A stretch of 64,000 bases of DNA from NCBI GenBank assembly GCA_029783825.1, contig JAREIK010002443.1, forward strand, positions 62,001-126,000. The letters run 5' to 3'. Positions 50,002 through 62,825 of the stretch are shown in pieces. The notes under the pieces were generated by a model. That model saw only the letters and a program-made list of their open reading frames with translations. It did not search any database and was not told the origin of the DNA. A program made the position numbers and the translations under genes. Origin of the DNA: Sapria himalayana. Taxonomy: Eukaryota > Streptophyta > Magnoliopsida > Malpighiales > Rafflesiaceae. The number at the start of each line of letters is the position of its first letter. Position 1 is the first letter of the stretch.

Positions 50002-52388
50002 AAGATAGACAAATAGACAGATAGATTGATAGATAGATAAATGGATAGACAGATAGAGATATAGCCAAATTGATAGAGAGATACTTGGAGTGATAGGCTA
50101 ACAGATAACTAGAGATACAGAGATATATAGACAGATAGATAGATAGATAGACTAATAGAAAGATACACACATAGGAAAATTGATAAATTGATATATTAAT
50201 AGATAGATATAAAGATATATAGATAGATTTATAAACAAACTATAAATATACAGATAAAAAGTTAAACAGATAAATAGACAAATAGACATATTGAAAGATA
50301 TATAGACAGATGAAAGATAGATAGATAGGAAGATAGACAAATTGATAGATATAAAGATAGACATATAGATAAAAAGATATATAGATAGACAGATAGATAC
50401 ATAAACACATAGAAAGATAGATTGAAAGACCTATATATATTTTGAATGATAGTCAGTTAAATAGATACAAAGATAGGAAGAATATTAGATATATTGATAG
50501 ACAAATTGATAGAAAGATTAATAGACAAGTTAATAGAGAGCTCAGAATAAGAAAAGATTGATTTAGCTTGGGAAATTTAGTTGGGGATCAATCCCCAGCT
50601 AAATAGCAAGTGCTTATATAGATAGATGGATAGATAGACAAATAGATTTATAGATAAATAGACAAATAGAAATATAGATAGACTGATACAAACATAGTTA
50701 AGTAGATAGATAGACAGATTTTCAAATAGAGAGATACATAGTTCTGGTAGACAGACATATATATATATATAGCTAGATAGATAGATAGATAGATAGACTA
50801 GCAAATAGACGGATATAAAGATAGATAGATATATAGATAAATAGATATGTAGACAGAATGATAGACATATAGATAGATAGATAATTAGATAGGCAGATAG
50901 ATTAATATACAGACAGATAGATAGATAAACAAATTGATTGATAGATAGATAGATGAATAAATAGAAGAATTGATAGACAAACATTCAAATAGATAGATAG
51001 ATATATAGATAGATAGAAAGATAAATAGACAAATAGATAGACTAACAATGAGATATACAAATAAACAAATGGATAGACAGACATATTGATTAATTGATCG
51101 AAAAAAATAAAAATATTGATATATAGAAAGATAGACAGTTGAATAGGCATATTTATAGATAGATTGATAGAAAATTGATAGACTTATTGATAGATATATT
51201 GATAGACAGATTGAAAGACATATAGTTAGACAGAATGATAGATAGATAGATAGATTGATCGATTGATAGGCAGATAGACATATGATAGATAGATAGATAG
51301 ATGGAAATATAGATAGATAGATAGAAAAATATATAGATATATAGTTAGACAGAAAGATAGATAAATAGATAGATCAGTAGATAGATAAACAAATAGATAA
51401 AAATATAGATAGATAATTAGACAAATAGAGAAATAGAAATATAGATAGATAGATAGATAAATAAATACATAATAAGATTTATAGGAATATAGATAGACAT
51501 ATAAAAAAACATATATATATACATTGATACATAGTCAAATATATAGATTGATAGATAGACATATAAATAGAGACATATATTGACATATAGATATGAAAAT
51601 TGATAAAGAGATAGATAGACAACTATATATATGGCTAGATAGATAAACAGATTGATAGACAGACAAATAGATAGATAGATAGATATTGAGAAATATAGAC
51701 ATATATATAGATGGTTGGATAGTTAAATAGTTAAATAAATAGATAGACAAAAAATAGGTAGATAGATAAATAGATAGATAGATAGACAGATATATAGATA
51801 GGCTGAAATACTAACGGCTAGATATACATATAGAAAAATAGATAAACAGATAGATAGATAGATAGAAATAAAGAAAGATAGATAGATAGAAAAATAGATC
51901 GTTTGATTGATAGAAATAAATATACATAGATTGATAGATAGATAGATAAATGGAGAAATAGATACATAGATTGATATATAGATTAATAGATTGATAGTTA
52001 GATAAATAGATAGTTAGATTTATAAAAATATAACTCGACATATAAACAAACAGATATATAAACTGATACATAGACAAATATATAGATAGATATATTGATT
52101 GATAGATAGACATATAAATAAAGACATATATTGACATATAGATATGAAAATTGATAAAGAGATAGATAGACTTATAGATATATGGCTAGATAGATAAACA
52201 GAGAGATAGATAAATAGATAGATAGAATGATAGACAGATAGATAGATATTGAGAAAAATAGACATATATATAGATAGATGGATTGTTAAATAGCTAAATA
52301 AATAGATAAATAGATAGTTAGATAGACATATAGACATATATATAGATAGATAAAAATACTAACAGCTAGATATACATATAGACATATA
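48651..52388. repeat. Degenerate (GATA)n array, block 2
   Basis: About 3.7 kb of the same GATA-type repeat. Embedded dinucleotide runs: (AT)n 49107-49131 and 49577-49600, (AT)n to (GT)n 49949-49998, short (CA)n near 49761. A short non-GATA patch at 50528-50605 ('gggaaatttagttggggat', 'caatccccagctaaat') resembles CACTA subterminal motifs. Tandem variant blocks recur: 51530-51840 and 52060-52380 share 'gatagacatataaata', 'gacatatattgacatatag' and 'atatacatatagac' in order. Confidence 0.95.
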
Positions 52389-52800
52389 TTGCTACAACAT
52401 CATGTCCATACCTAGCATGACACGATTCATTGGAGGGCAAATCCGACACGGTCCGCAGACTAAAATCAGCACGGGTTCGGGCCTGTTCTAGGTTAAGAAA
52501 ATTCTTAACCTAGAATAGGAATTAGGGATTTTGTGCCCGCGTCGCTGTTGCTTGTCGGGCCTTGGGTGTGTCGAGCCATCGCCAGTCGGGCATCGCCACG
52601 TCGTCCACTGTTGGGCGTCACTGCATCGGCCGTCGTGGATCGCTTGTCACACTATCGCCCGTGCCGTGCCCATGTACTAGGCAGAGGGTTGTACCTGGCA
52701 TTGCATGTGGGCTGAAATGCCTTAGCATGGGCCTAGGCACAGCCTTGGACCATGCCTTGTCGGGCCAGGCACGGCTGAACCATGCCTGACTCGGTTTTTG
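52389..52800. repeat. GC-rich hAT-like block with a 30-bp hairpin
   Basis: Sharply GC-rich relative to both sides, with 'gacacggtccgcagac', 'gcacgggttcgggcctg' and 'ggcctaggcac' motifs typical of plant hAT subterminal DNA. A perfect inverted repeat with 14-bp arms and a 2-base centre lies at 52486-52515 ('ttctaggttaagaa'). Short open frames (about 100 codons, both strands) have no recognisable product. Confidence 0.5.
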
Positions 52801-53700
52801 TTTTTCATGTAAAATTTGTATAAGAAAAATATTATTCAATCTAATATAATTTGTCATGTGAGGAGTTAATAAAGAAGATACTTGAGAATTGGGATGAATT
52901 GAAATATTTACTATTTTTTTCATAATTTATTAGATTAGTTATTTTTAGTTTTAGGTCATATTTTTTTTATTTGTATTTATTTCATAAAAAAATAAAAAAA
53001 GTTAATTTATTAAAATCATAAAAATATTTAGGATTGATAATGCATTAAAGTATATATTTGATAATTTTAATACATATTATACTGATTATGAGATTTGTTC
53101 AAATTGGGGTACTAAACTAAATTGTATTACTTTTCTTAAAATTGATGTATACATGTCATAAATACACAATTTGGGAAAAAAAAGAAGCTTATGGCTATTT
53201 GAGTATCATAATGAAGATATCTGTAATTTGCTTATTAGTATGTACTAGATCATGTCTATTGAATTATCATAAATTTTTTATATTGATCATGAGATCCATT
53301 CAAATCGGGCAAATTAATGTTTCATCTCTTAATTTTTTCAAAAATTGGGAGAGAAGGAAAAGAGAGGAGATGAAGAAAAGAAAACTTATTTTCATTAATT
53401 TCTAAAAATTGAAAATTAAATATACACACGCACACACTTGTTTGGTTGTGGCAGCTTATATGTTGGATCCTCATATGCATAATAAGAAAGAAATAAATAA
53501 AAAATAAATTTAGGATAACTTATATGTTGGGTGCTCACATATATAATAAGAAAAAAAAATAAATAAAAAATAAATACACAACTTGGAAAAACAAAAAGTC
53601 TATGGTTATTTGAACATTATAGTGAATATATTTGCAATTTATTTATTTATAGTTGTGTAGACTATGACTATCAAATTGTTATAGATTTTCTCTTGTGTGG
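52801..53700. other. AT-rich interior between two GC-rich blocks
   Basis: No coding similarity. 53452-53520 and 53521-53590 hold two copies of 'cttatatgttgg', then 'atcctcatatgcataataag'-like sequence, then 'aaaataaat': a direct repeat of about 68 bp. A short (AC)n run lies at 53425-53437. Confidence 0.45.
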
Positions 53701-53704
53701 AGTA

Positions 53705-54150
53705 ACTAGAGGTATCAAACGGGCCGTGCTGTACTGATACGACCTATTTTTGCTAGGCACGATTGTGCCATTATATCGTGTTGGACACACCACGGTATAA
53801 TTTATGTGCTATTCTAGCCAAGACATGGGAAAAATATGGTTGATCCAGCACGGTACGGTGGCATGACCAAGTACATGGCCATGCCGGACCATGCTAGACA
53901 TTCCCTACAAAACCCATTATGTAAAAATGCAATGGGTGGCCGGCTTACATGGCCGGCCAATTGCAATTGCTCATGTAAGCAATATCTGGCTTAAGTGGCC
54001 AGTCTTTTTTTAAAATAAAAACTACCCTGTGGTGGTTACCAGATGAAATTTGACTCGTGAACCTTAGTTGATCTAGGGTCCCCGGGCGGCCATGTTAGTG
54101 GACAGTACTATCGAGCTTGGCATCATGGGTCGTTCCTAGCCGACACAATG
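53705..54150. repeat. Second hAT-like terminal/subterminal block
   Basis: Begins 'actagaggtatcaaacggg', akin to plant hAT ends, followed by dense 'cacggtacggtggcatgacc', 'tggccatgccggaccatg' and 'gtggccggct' motifs. The inner boundary with LINE-derived sequence further right is not clear. No transposase was found between this and 52389, so any element here is non-autonomous or a deletion product. Confidence 0.45.
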
Positions 54151-54951
54151 AATCCCAGAAGTCAAGCAAAGGAAGGAAGCAAATTGAACATGAAAACGGC
54201 AGGAGTAAAGAGAAGAATGGAAAAGCGAAAAATAGCAGAACCTGGAGGGCAATATAGCGACACATGGGTTAATTTAGATGGGATAATGCTTGGAAGTTTG
54301 TATTAGTTGCTTTGGAAAATTGTATATGGCAAATCACTCAAGCGATGTCCATAATAAAAGTAAAGGGTAGGAAGAAATAGGTTAGGTAGGGGTGGAAGGG
54401 AGGTAAACATAGAATGTTTGTTTCCTTGTTTTTTCGTCCGCAGGTAATATTACAGGAACAGGGCAAAAATAGAGAGAAGCAGAGTGGATGGAAAGGATTC
54501 GGGGATGACGCGTAAGTAAGGCATGGATATAGGTTAAGAAGGGCAGTAGATACGGACCGAGGACAATCACATGGGTTTCAGCTAGGAAGGGCCGAAGCAG
54601 GCTAGCGAGCAGTCAACAAAGGCATGAGAAGGCTTACCCAGATTTGAAAACAACTAGCCAAGGAGATTCTACTATGGCTAGGCAAAAGAAGACTAGAGAA
54701 GGAAGGACAAATTTTAAGCAAAATTGCATCAAATTAGTATCAATTATAATCAAGGATAGGACATAAATAAAAACATAAAAGAAGTATCTGAAAAAGAGTG
54801 TAAAAGAAGCTTAAGAGCTTAAGAGTTATTTGTTTTTAGGGAATGGATTAAAAAGGGTGTAAGGGGGTCACGGGTAGATGTAGGTTGTAATCAATTGTAT
54901 TCCTCCGCCTAAAGAGAGGGCTAATAATAATAAAACAAATTAAAAAAAAAA
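54151..54951 (+). mobile_element. 5'-truncated LINE copy of the same family as 42323-48650
   Basis: 54870-54951 ('gggtagatgtaggttgtaa', 'tattcctccgcctaaaga', 'ctaataataataaaacaaa', A run) matches 48575-48650 of the full-length LINE and ends at the resuming GATA array. The sequence from about 54150 is purine-rich like the LINE 3' region but not clearly alignable, so the 5' truncation point is uncertain. A minus-strand open frame at 54382-54570 has no similarity. Confidence 0.7.
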
Positions 54952-56167
54952 GATAGATTATTTGATATAAAGATAGATAGATAAATAAATAGATACATAG
55001 ATAGAGAAATAGATACCTAGATAGTTGAGAGATAGATCGACAGATATATAATATATTGACAAACAGACTGATAGATAGATATATATACAGATTTAAAGAC
55101 AGAAAGATAGTCATATTATTTGAGAGATAGAAATATTGCTAGATAGATTAAAAAACATATTGATATACAGATTGATAGGCATATTGAATGATTGATTGAG
55201 TGAATAAAGAAAGAAATAAAGATAGATAGATAGATAAATAGATATAAATATAGATAAAGAGATAGATAGCTAGATAGCTAGATAAAAAGAGAGATTTATA
55301 GATAGATAGATTGATTGATTGGTAGATATATAGATTGACATATAAAAAGATAGATACATAGACATAATGGTAAAAAGATATATAGATAGATAGATTGATT
55401 AATTGATAGACAGAAAGGTAGATAGATAGATAGATTGATTAACAGATAGATATAGATACATAGATAGATAGACATATAGATGTAGAGATATAAACAAAGA
55501 TATATGGACAAATATATAAATAGATAGATAGATAAACAAATTGACAGAAAGATAGACTAATAAGAAGATTGACCGATAGATATACAGAGTGACAAATCGA
55601 TAGGCAGACAGATTTACAAAAAGGAAGAAAGAAAGTTAAATAGAGATATAGATATATAGTCAGAAAGATTGATTTATTGATAGTAAGAGATATAGATAGA
55701 TAAATAGATATATATACAAATGGATAGATAGATTGATTGATAAATTGATAGTCAGAAAGATTGATAGATTGATAGATAGTTTTATAGACTTATAGATAAA
55801 TAGATAGATAGATAGAAAGATATATTGATTGAGATATACACAAATAGATAAATAGAAAGATAAATAGATAGATAGATAGAATAGAAAGATAGATAGACAG
55901 ACATATAGATAGACTAAAAGATATACAAATAAATATATAGAAATATTGATAGATAGATAGATAGATAGTCAAAAAATATACATATAGATAGAAATATAGA
56001 AAAATAGATAGATTGATTGATTGATATATAGATATATAGATGGATAGATATATTGACATATAGATAGGCAATTAGATAGATAGATTTATAGATATATAGA
56101 AAAATAGATAGTTATATAGATAGATAGATATGTAGATAGATAGAGAGATAGATAGACAGATAGATAG

Positions 56168-56228
<61 letters not shown>

Positions 56229-58462
56229 GACAAAAAAATATAGATAAAAAATGATAGATAGATATATAGAAAGCATATAGATTGATATAAAAATATATAG
56301 ATAGATAGATAGATAGACTAATATATAGGTAGTTAGAAAGAAAAATATATAGAGATATAAAGAGATAGATTGATAGATAGATTGATAAACAAATAGATAT
56401 ACAGATAGATATAAAGATTTATAGAAAGATTTATAGAAAGAATGAAAGATAGATTTATAGAAATATTGATAGGGTGATTGAAAGAGTGATAGAATGTTTG
56501 ATTGATTGACAGAAAGATAGATTAAAATATTATTAGAAAGATAGATAAATGGATGGATGGATAGATAGATAGTCAATTAGATAGACATATATATATATAT
56601 AGATATATATATAATAGACAGATAGATAGATAGATAGATAGAGAGAAAGAAAGATAGATAGACATATTGATAGATAGATAGATTGATAAATAGATAAATA
56701 GAATTAGAGATAGATAGATAGTCATATTAATATAAATATAGTTAGACAGATAAACAAAATAGATAGATATACTGATAGAAAGATTGATATATAGATAGAT
56801 AGTTAGATAAATAGATAAATAGATAGGCAATTAAATAGATAGATAGATAGATAGATAGATATGTAGCTAGAAAGATAATAGATAAATAGATAGATAAATA
56901 AATAAATAAATAAATAAATAATATATATATATATATATATATATATTGACATATAGATAAATAGATCATTAGATAAATAAAAATAAAGATAGATAAAAAG
57001 ATAGATATATATACAGATATATAGATAAATTGATAAATAAACAAATATATAGGTAGATAGAAATAAAAATGCATAGAAATATAAATAGATAGATTTATAA
57101 ATAAATAGATTGACAAAGAGATAGAAAGATTGATAGATAGATAGATAGATAGATTGATAGACATAATGATAAACTAATTGAAATCAGATAGTTTATTTGA
57201 TTAATAGACAAATAGATAAATTGATTGATAGATAGATAGATTGACAGATTTTTAGACATATTGTTAGATGGATTGATAGACAGATAGATAAAGAAATAGA
57301 TAGACATATATTAGATAGAATGATAGAAAGATAGATATAAAGATAAATAGATATATAAATTGATAGTCAGATAGATTGATTGATTGATAGATCGATCTAT
57401 ACATAGATAGATAGATAGATAGAGTGATAAATAGATAGATAGAAAGATAGATAGACAAATAGATAGACACATAGATAGATAGATAAATAGAAATATTGAT
57501 AGATACATAGATAAAAAAATGATAGATATACAAGTATATAGACAAATAGATAGATAGATAAATAGATAGATATATATATAGATATTTAAATTTATAGAAA
57601 GATAGATTGATAGATAGATAAACATATAGATAGATAATTAGATATATAAATATATAGATATATTTTTAGATAGATAGATAGACAAATTGATAGGCAGATT
57701 GATGTATAGATTGACTGATAGATTGATAGAAAGATAGATTGATAAACAAATTGACATACAAATTAATACAAGGATAAATAGAAATATTGATAGAAAGATA
57801 TATAAAATGGTAGATAGATAGATAGATAGACAAATATTTAGTTAGATATATAGATATAAATTAGATTATTAGACAAAAAGATAGAAGATTATTAGTTAGA
57901 TATATTGAGAAATATATATATATAAACAATAGATAGAATGATTGGTAGACAAATAGATTGAGAAATATAAAGACATATTGATAGACAGATATATAGATAA
58001 ATTGATAGATAGATTTATATACATATAAATAGAAAGATTCATAGGCTGACTGAAATAAATAATGATAAACAAATAAATAGATTGATAATTAGATAGATTG
58101 ATAGATAGATTTATAGAAAAATATTTTGATTGATTGAAACATAGATAAAAAGATAGATAAATTGATAAATAGATAAATGAAATAGATAGATCAAGAGATT
58201 ATTAGTTAGATAGAATGAAATATAGATAGATAATAAAGAGACACATATATAGATTGATAGATTATTTGATAGATATATAGTTAGATAGATAGAAAGATAG
58301 GTAGATAGACAAATAAATAGATAGATATATAGCTAGATAGATAGATAGATAGACAAATTGATATATTGATAGATAGATAGAAATATCGATAGATATATAG
58401 ATAGATAGAAAGATAAATAAATAGACAGATGGATAGATAGAAAAATAGATAGATAGATAGAT

Positions 58463-58509
<47 letters not shown>

Positions 58510-60248
58510 TAAATAGATAGATAGATAGATATATAGACAGATATATCGACATATAGATAGATAGATAGACATATAAATAGACAAATAGATAGATAAATAA
58601 ATAGATATATAGAAAGTTAGATAGATATAGATAGATAAATAGACAAATAGATATATAGATTGATAGATAGATAAATAGATAGAAATATTGTTAGATACAT
58701 AGATAGATAGACAGATAGATAGATATATAGATAGATATATAGTTATAGAAAAAATTAGATAAATAGATAAATTGTAAGATATATAGATAGACAGACTAAT
58801 AGACATATAGAAATATTGACAGATAGATAGACAGAAAGATAGATAGATCGACATTTACATAGATAGATAGATAGATATACAGAAAGATATATAGATAGAT
58901 AGATTGATTGATTGATATAAAGATAGATTGACAAATATATAGATAATTAGATAGAAAGTTTGATTGATTGATTGATTGATATATTGATAGATAGATTGAT
59001 AGATAGATAGATAGATTGAATGATATATAAATAGATAGACAATTGATAGATAAAATGGTATATATATAGATAGACAGACATGATAGATTTATAGATAGAT
59101 AGATAGATATATATATATATATATAGAAAGAAAGAAAGATAGATGGATAGATAGACAGATAGAAAGATAGATAGATAGACAAATAGATAAATAGATAGAT
59201 AGATAGATATAAAGATACATAGATAGATATAAAGATAGATAGATAGATAGACAATATATAGACAGATAGAAAGTCCAATAGATAGAGTCATAGAAATCCA
59301 ATAGATAGATAGATAAATAAACAAATAGATATAAAGATAGAGAGATAGAAATAAAGATAGATAGATAGACGTCAAGATAGTTAGAAGGATTAATAAATAA
59401 ATAAAAATATAGATAAATAGATATATTGAAAAATAGATATATAGATAGATAGATAGATTGACAGAAAGATAGACCGATAGAGAGATATATAGATAGATAT
59501 ATAGATAGACTAATAGATAGTTAGAAATTTTGACAAATAGAAAGAAAGATAGATAGAAATATACATAGACAAATAGATAGACAAATAGATATAAAGATAG
59601 ATAAATAGAAAGATAGATAGATATATAGATAGACAAATATCTAGATAGATAGATTGAAAGATTGATAGACAAATAGATCGATAGATAGATAAGCAAATAG
59701 ATAGACAATGAGAAATACAAATACATTGATAATTAAATAGTTAGATAGATAGATAGATTGATTGATATATATATATATAGATAGATAGATTGACAAATTG
59801 ATAGAATAATTGATAGATAGATTGATATACATATTGATAGATAGATTGATAAATAGATTAATAGAAGATTGATTGATTGATTGATTGACAGATAAATAGA
59901 TATATAGATATATAGATATAAAGATAGATAGATAGATAGATATATCGACATATTTAGATAGATAGATAGATGGATGGATAAATACACAGATAGATAGACA
60001 TATAGCTAGATAAATAGTTAGACATATAGATAAACAGATAGATAGGTATATATATATATATAGACAAATAGGTTTAAAGATAGATAGATAGATAAATAGA
60101 CAGATAGATAGACAAGTAGATAGACAAATAGATAGACACATATATAGACATATATTGGAATATATAGATAGATAAAAAAATATTTAGACAAATAGATATT
60201 TTGATAAAAAGAAAAATACATACATATATAAATAGATAGATTGAAACT

Positions 60249-60305
<57 letters not shown>

Positions 60306-60701
60306 ATTGATAGAAATATTGATAGAAAATTTAAAATATAGATTTATATACAGATTAATAGACATATTTATAGATAGATAGAATGATTGAAATAAAGAAA
60401 GTTAGATAGATAGTTAAATATATTGATAGAAAGATCGATAAACAGGTAGATAGATTGATAGATAGATAGATACATTGACATCTAGATAGATATATAGATA
60501 TACAGATAGAAACACTGACATATAGATATACCAAAAAACAAAAAAAATAGATTGATAGACAAATAGAAAGAAATAATGATTCATAGATAAATAGATTTAT
60601 TATTAGAATGAAAGATATATAGATTGATAGACAGATAGATCGACAGATGGATAGTCAGATTGATAGTTAGATTGATAGATAGATTAATAGACAAATTTAC
60701 A

Positions 60702-60744
<43 letters not shown>

Positions 60745-60847
60745 TGATATAAATATAGTTAGATATATAAATATATACATATATAGAGAGATAGATAGAC
60801 ATATAATTTAATAGATAAATCGATAGATTGATGATACATAGACAAAT

Positions 60848-60888
<41 letters not shown>

Positions 60889-61187
60889 AATAGAAAGAAA
60901 GAATGATAGTCATATAGTTTGATAGATAGATAGAAATATTGTTAGAAATATTTATAGTCAGATTAAAAAACATATTGATATACAGATAGATAGATAGATT
61001 GTTTAAAAGAAAGATAGAAATAAAGAAAGATAGATAGATAAATAGGTATAAATATAGATGGAGAGAGAGAGAGAGATAAATAGAGTAGTAGATTTATAGA
61101 TAGATAGATAGATTGATTGATATATAAATAAATATATAGAAAGATAGATACATTGACAGACAAAAAGATAGATAGAAGATAGACTAA
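54952..61187. repeat. Degenerate (GATA)n array, block 3
   Basis: About 6.2 kb, the largest uninterrupted block. Embedded runs: (CA)23 at 56171-56216 passing into (TA)n; (AT)n at 56930-56945, 58467-58507, 60254-60300, 60706-60734 and 60851-60885; short (GA)n at 61061-61075. It ends at the degenerate CACTA terminus at 61188. Confidence 0.95.
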
Positions 61188-62089
61188 AACAACAAGAAAA
61201 ATCTCATATAGCTAGGGATGGTTCCCTATCTAAATAAGCATTTTCCATCACTAAATAGGATATAACGATGGATTCCCAATGGATCGGTTCCCTATCTAAA
61301 CTGCTTCTTGCTAAAATTTAGCGATGGAAAGTGTCCCTAGCTAAATAGTTAGCGACGGAAAAATCCTTTGTTAAAAAAGATAAATTCCCTATCTAAATTA
61401 GTACAATAAATAAGATATTCCATTGCTAAACAAAAATAATGATGGCTGATTCCATAGCTAAACTGTTAATCTATAAATTTTAGCGACGGCTATAGTCCCT
61501 CCCTAAATAAATTTAGTGACTGAAAATCCATCGCTAATTTTAATATTTCTCTAACTAAATTAGCTAGTGAAAATTCACTAGCTAAATTAGCAAGGGATTT
61601 TTCCCTTGCTAATTTAGCAAGGGATTTTTCCCTAGCTATTTTAATTTTAAAATTAATTTCAGAATTTAAATTAATTTAAAATTTTTTAATTAAATAATTT
61701 ACTATTTTTATAACAATTTGAATAAAAATTGAAACTATAAATAATTTATAATAAACAAAAAATAAAATTATTTAATATCTTATTCTAATTTAATATTTTA
61801 CATAATTGAAACAAAAAAATAGCAAACTTTTATTTCATCTTATTCATTAATGTATCTGCCGACCATCCATAAACTATAATATATCCATTCATTGACGTTG
61901 CTTTCTCACCCCCTGCTCCTCTGATCATTATTTTTCTACTACAACAAAGTTGTCCCAGACACGACATGTAATGTCTAGTGAAAAATCCTATCACTTATAA
62001 AAGCTTTGTATGAGGAACAATGTGGTATCATTTTTGTCAAAAATTTAAACCACATCGTCAAATTAAAAAAAATTATGTTTTGATACATA

Positions 62090-62285
62090 TATAATCTTGC
62101 AGTATATATGTAAATTTATACTAGCATTTCACTCGTACATATATTACTATAGTATTTGTACATAAAAATAATAGTATTATGTGTACATATAAACTGACTA
62201 CAAATATACTCAGTATATATGTACATAAAATACTACAGTATTATATGTACATATTTACTGACTTTATTCGTACGTATATACCTCA
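62090..62285. repeat. TATA palindrome cluster of the third CACTA
   Basis: 'catatattactatagtattt', 'tatactcagtatatatgtac' and 'tactacagtattatatgtac' parallel 28200-28400 and 29421-29620 in inverse orientation. Confidence 0.75.
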
Positions 62286-62825
62286 TTTCGTGTTGTTGCT
62301 GCTGATCTCACTGCAGCTACTATAACTGTTGCCATTGCCACTATCGCTGCCCATACCACTGCTGTTATTGTCGTTGCCACTGAAGCCTCTACTATTATCA
62401 TTATCGCCGATGCCAACGTTGCCACCATCACTGCTACCGCCACTGCCACCACTGACGGTGGAACCATTGCATGCTGTAGCTGCCAATGCTGCAGCTACTT
62501 CTTCTGTCATCGCTCCTACCGCTGCCTCTTTTGCCGCTGCTTCTGGTGGTACCGCTGCTTCTGGTGCAACCACTGCTACCGCCACTACTACCACTGTCGC
62601 CGCTGCTTTCTGCGCAGCCACTGCTATCGCCACTACCACCACTGCTTCCTGTGCAACTACTACTGTAGCCGCTGCCACTGCCTCCAATGCTACTGCTTCC
62701 ACCACTGCCGCTCTCGCCGCTCCCACCACTCTCGCTGCTACTGCCGCCACTGCAGCCCCTGCTGTTGCCGCCACCACCACTACCACTGCTTCCATTGCCA
62801 CCACTACTGCCGATGTCACTTTACT
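62286..62825 (-). repeat. RGY triplet tract 3 (RGY on the minus strand)
   Basis: About 540 bp of strict 3-periodic sequence, on the plus strand mostly RCY triplets (gcc, gct, act, acc), equivalent to RGY on the minus strand. As in the inner element, it directly adjoins the TATA palindromes on the side away from the TIR. It is open in several frames on both strands (Ala/Thr/Val, Leu/Pro, Gly/Ser) with no recognisable product. Confidence 0.75.

Noticed and set aside
52533..52923. Plus- and minus-strand frames of 60-101 codons in the GC-rich insert
   Set aside because: They overlap each other on both strands, follow GC-rich repeat motifs and have no recognisable domain.
39618..61187. Dozens of minus-strand open frames of 60-259 codons rich in Ile, Tyr, Leu and Ser
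   Set aside because: They arise because TCTATCTA repeats lack stop codons in all frames on that strand. Composition is purely periodic and no start or domain is conserved.
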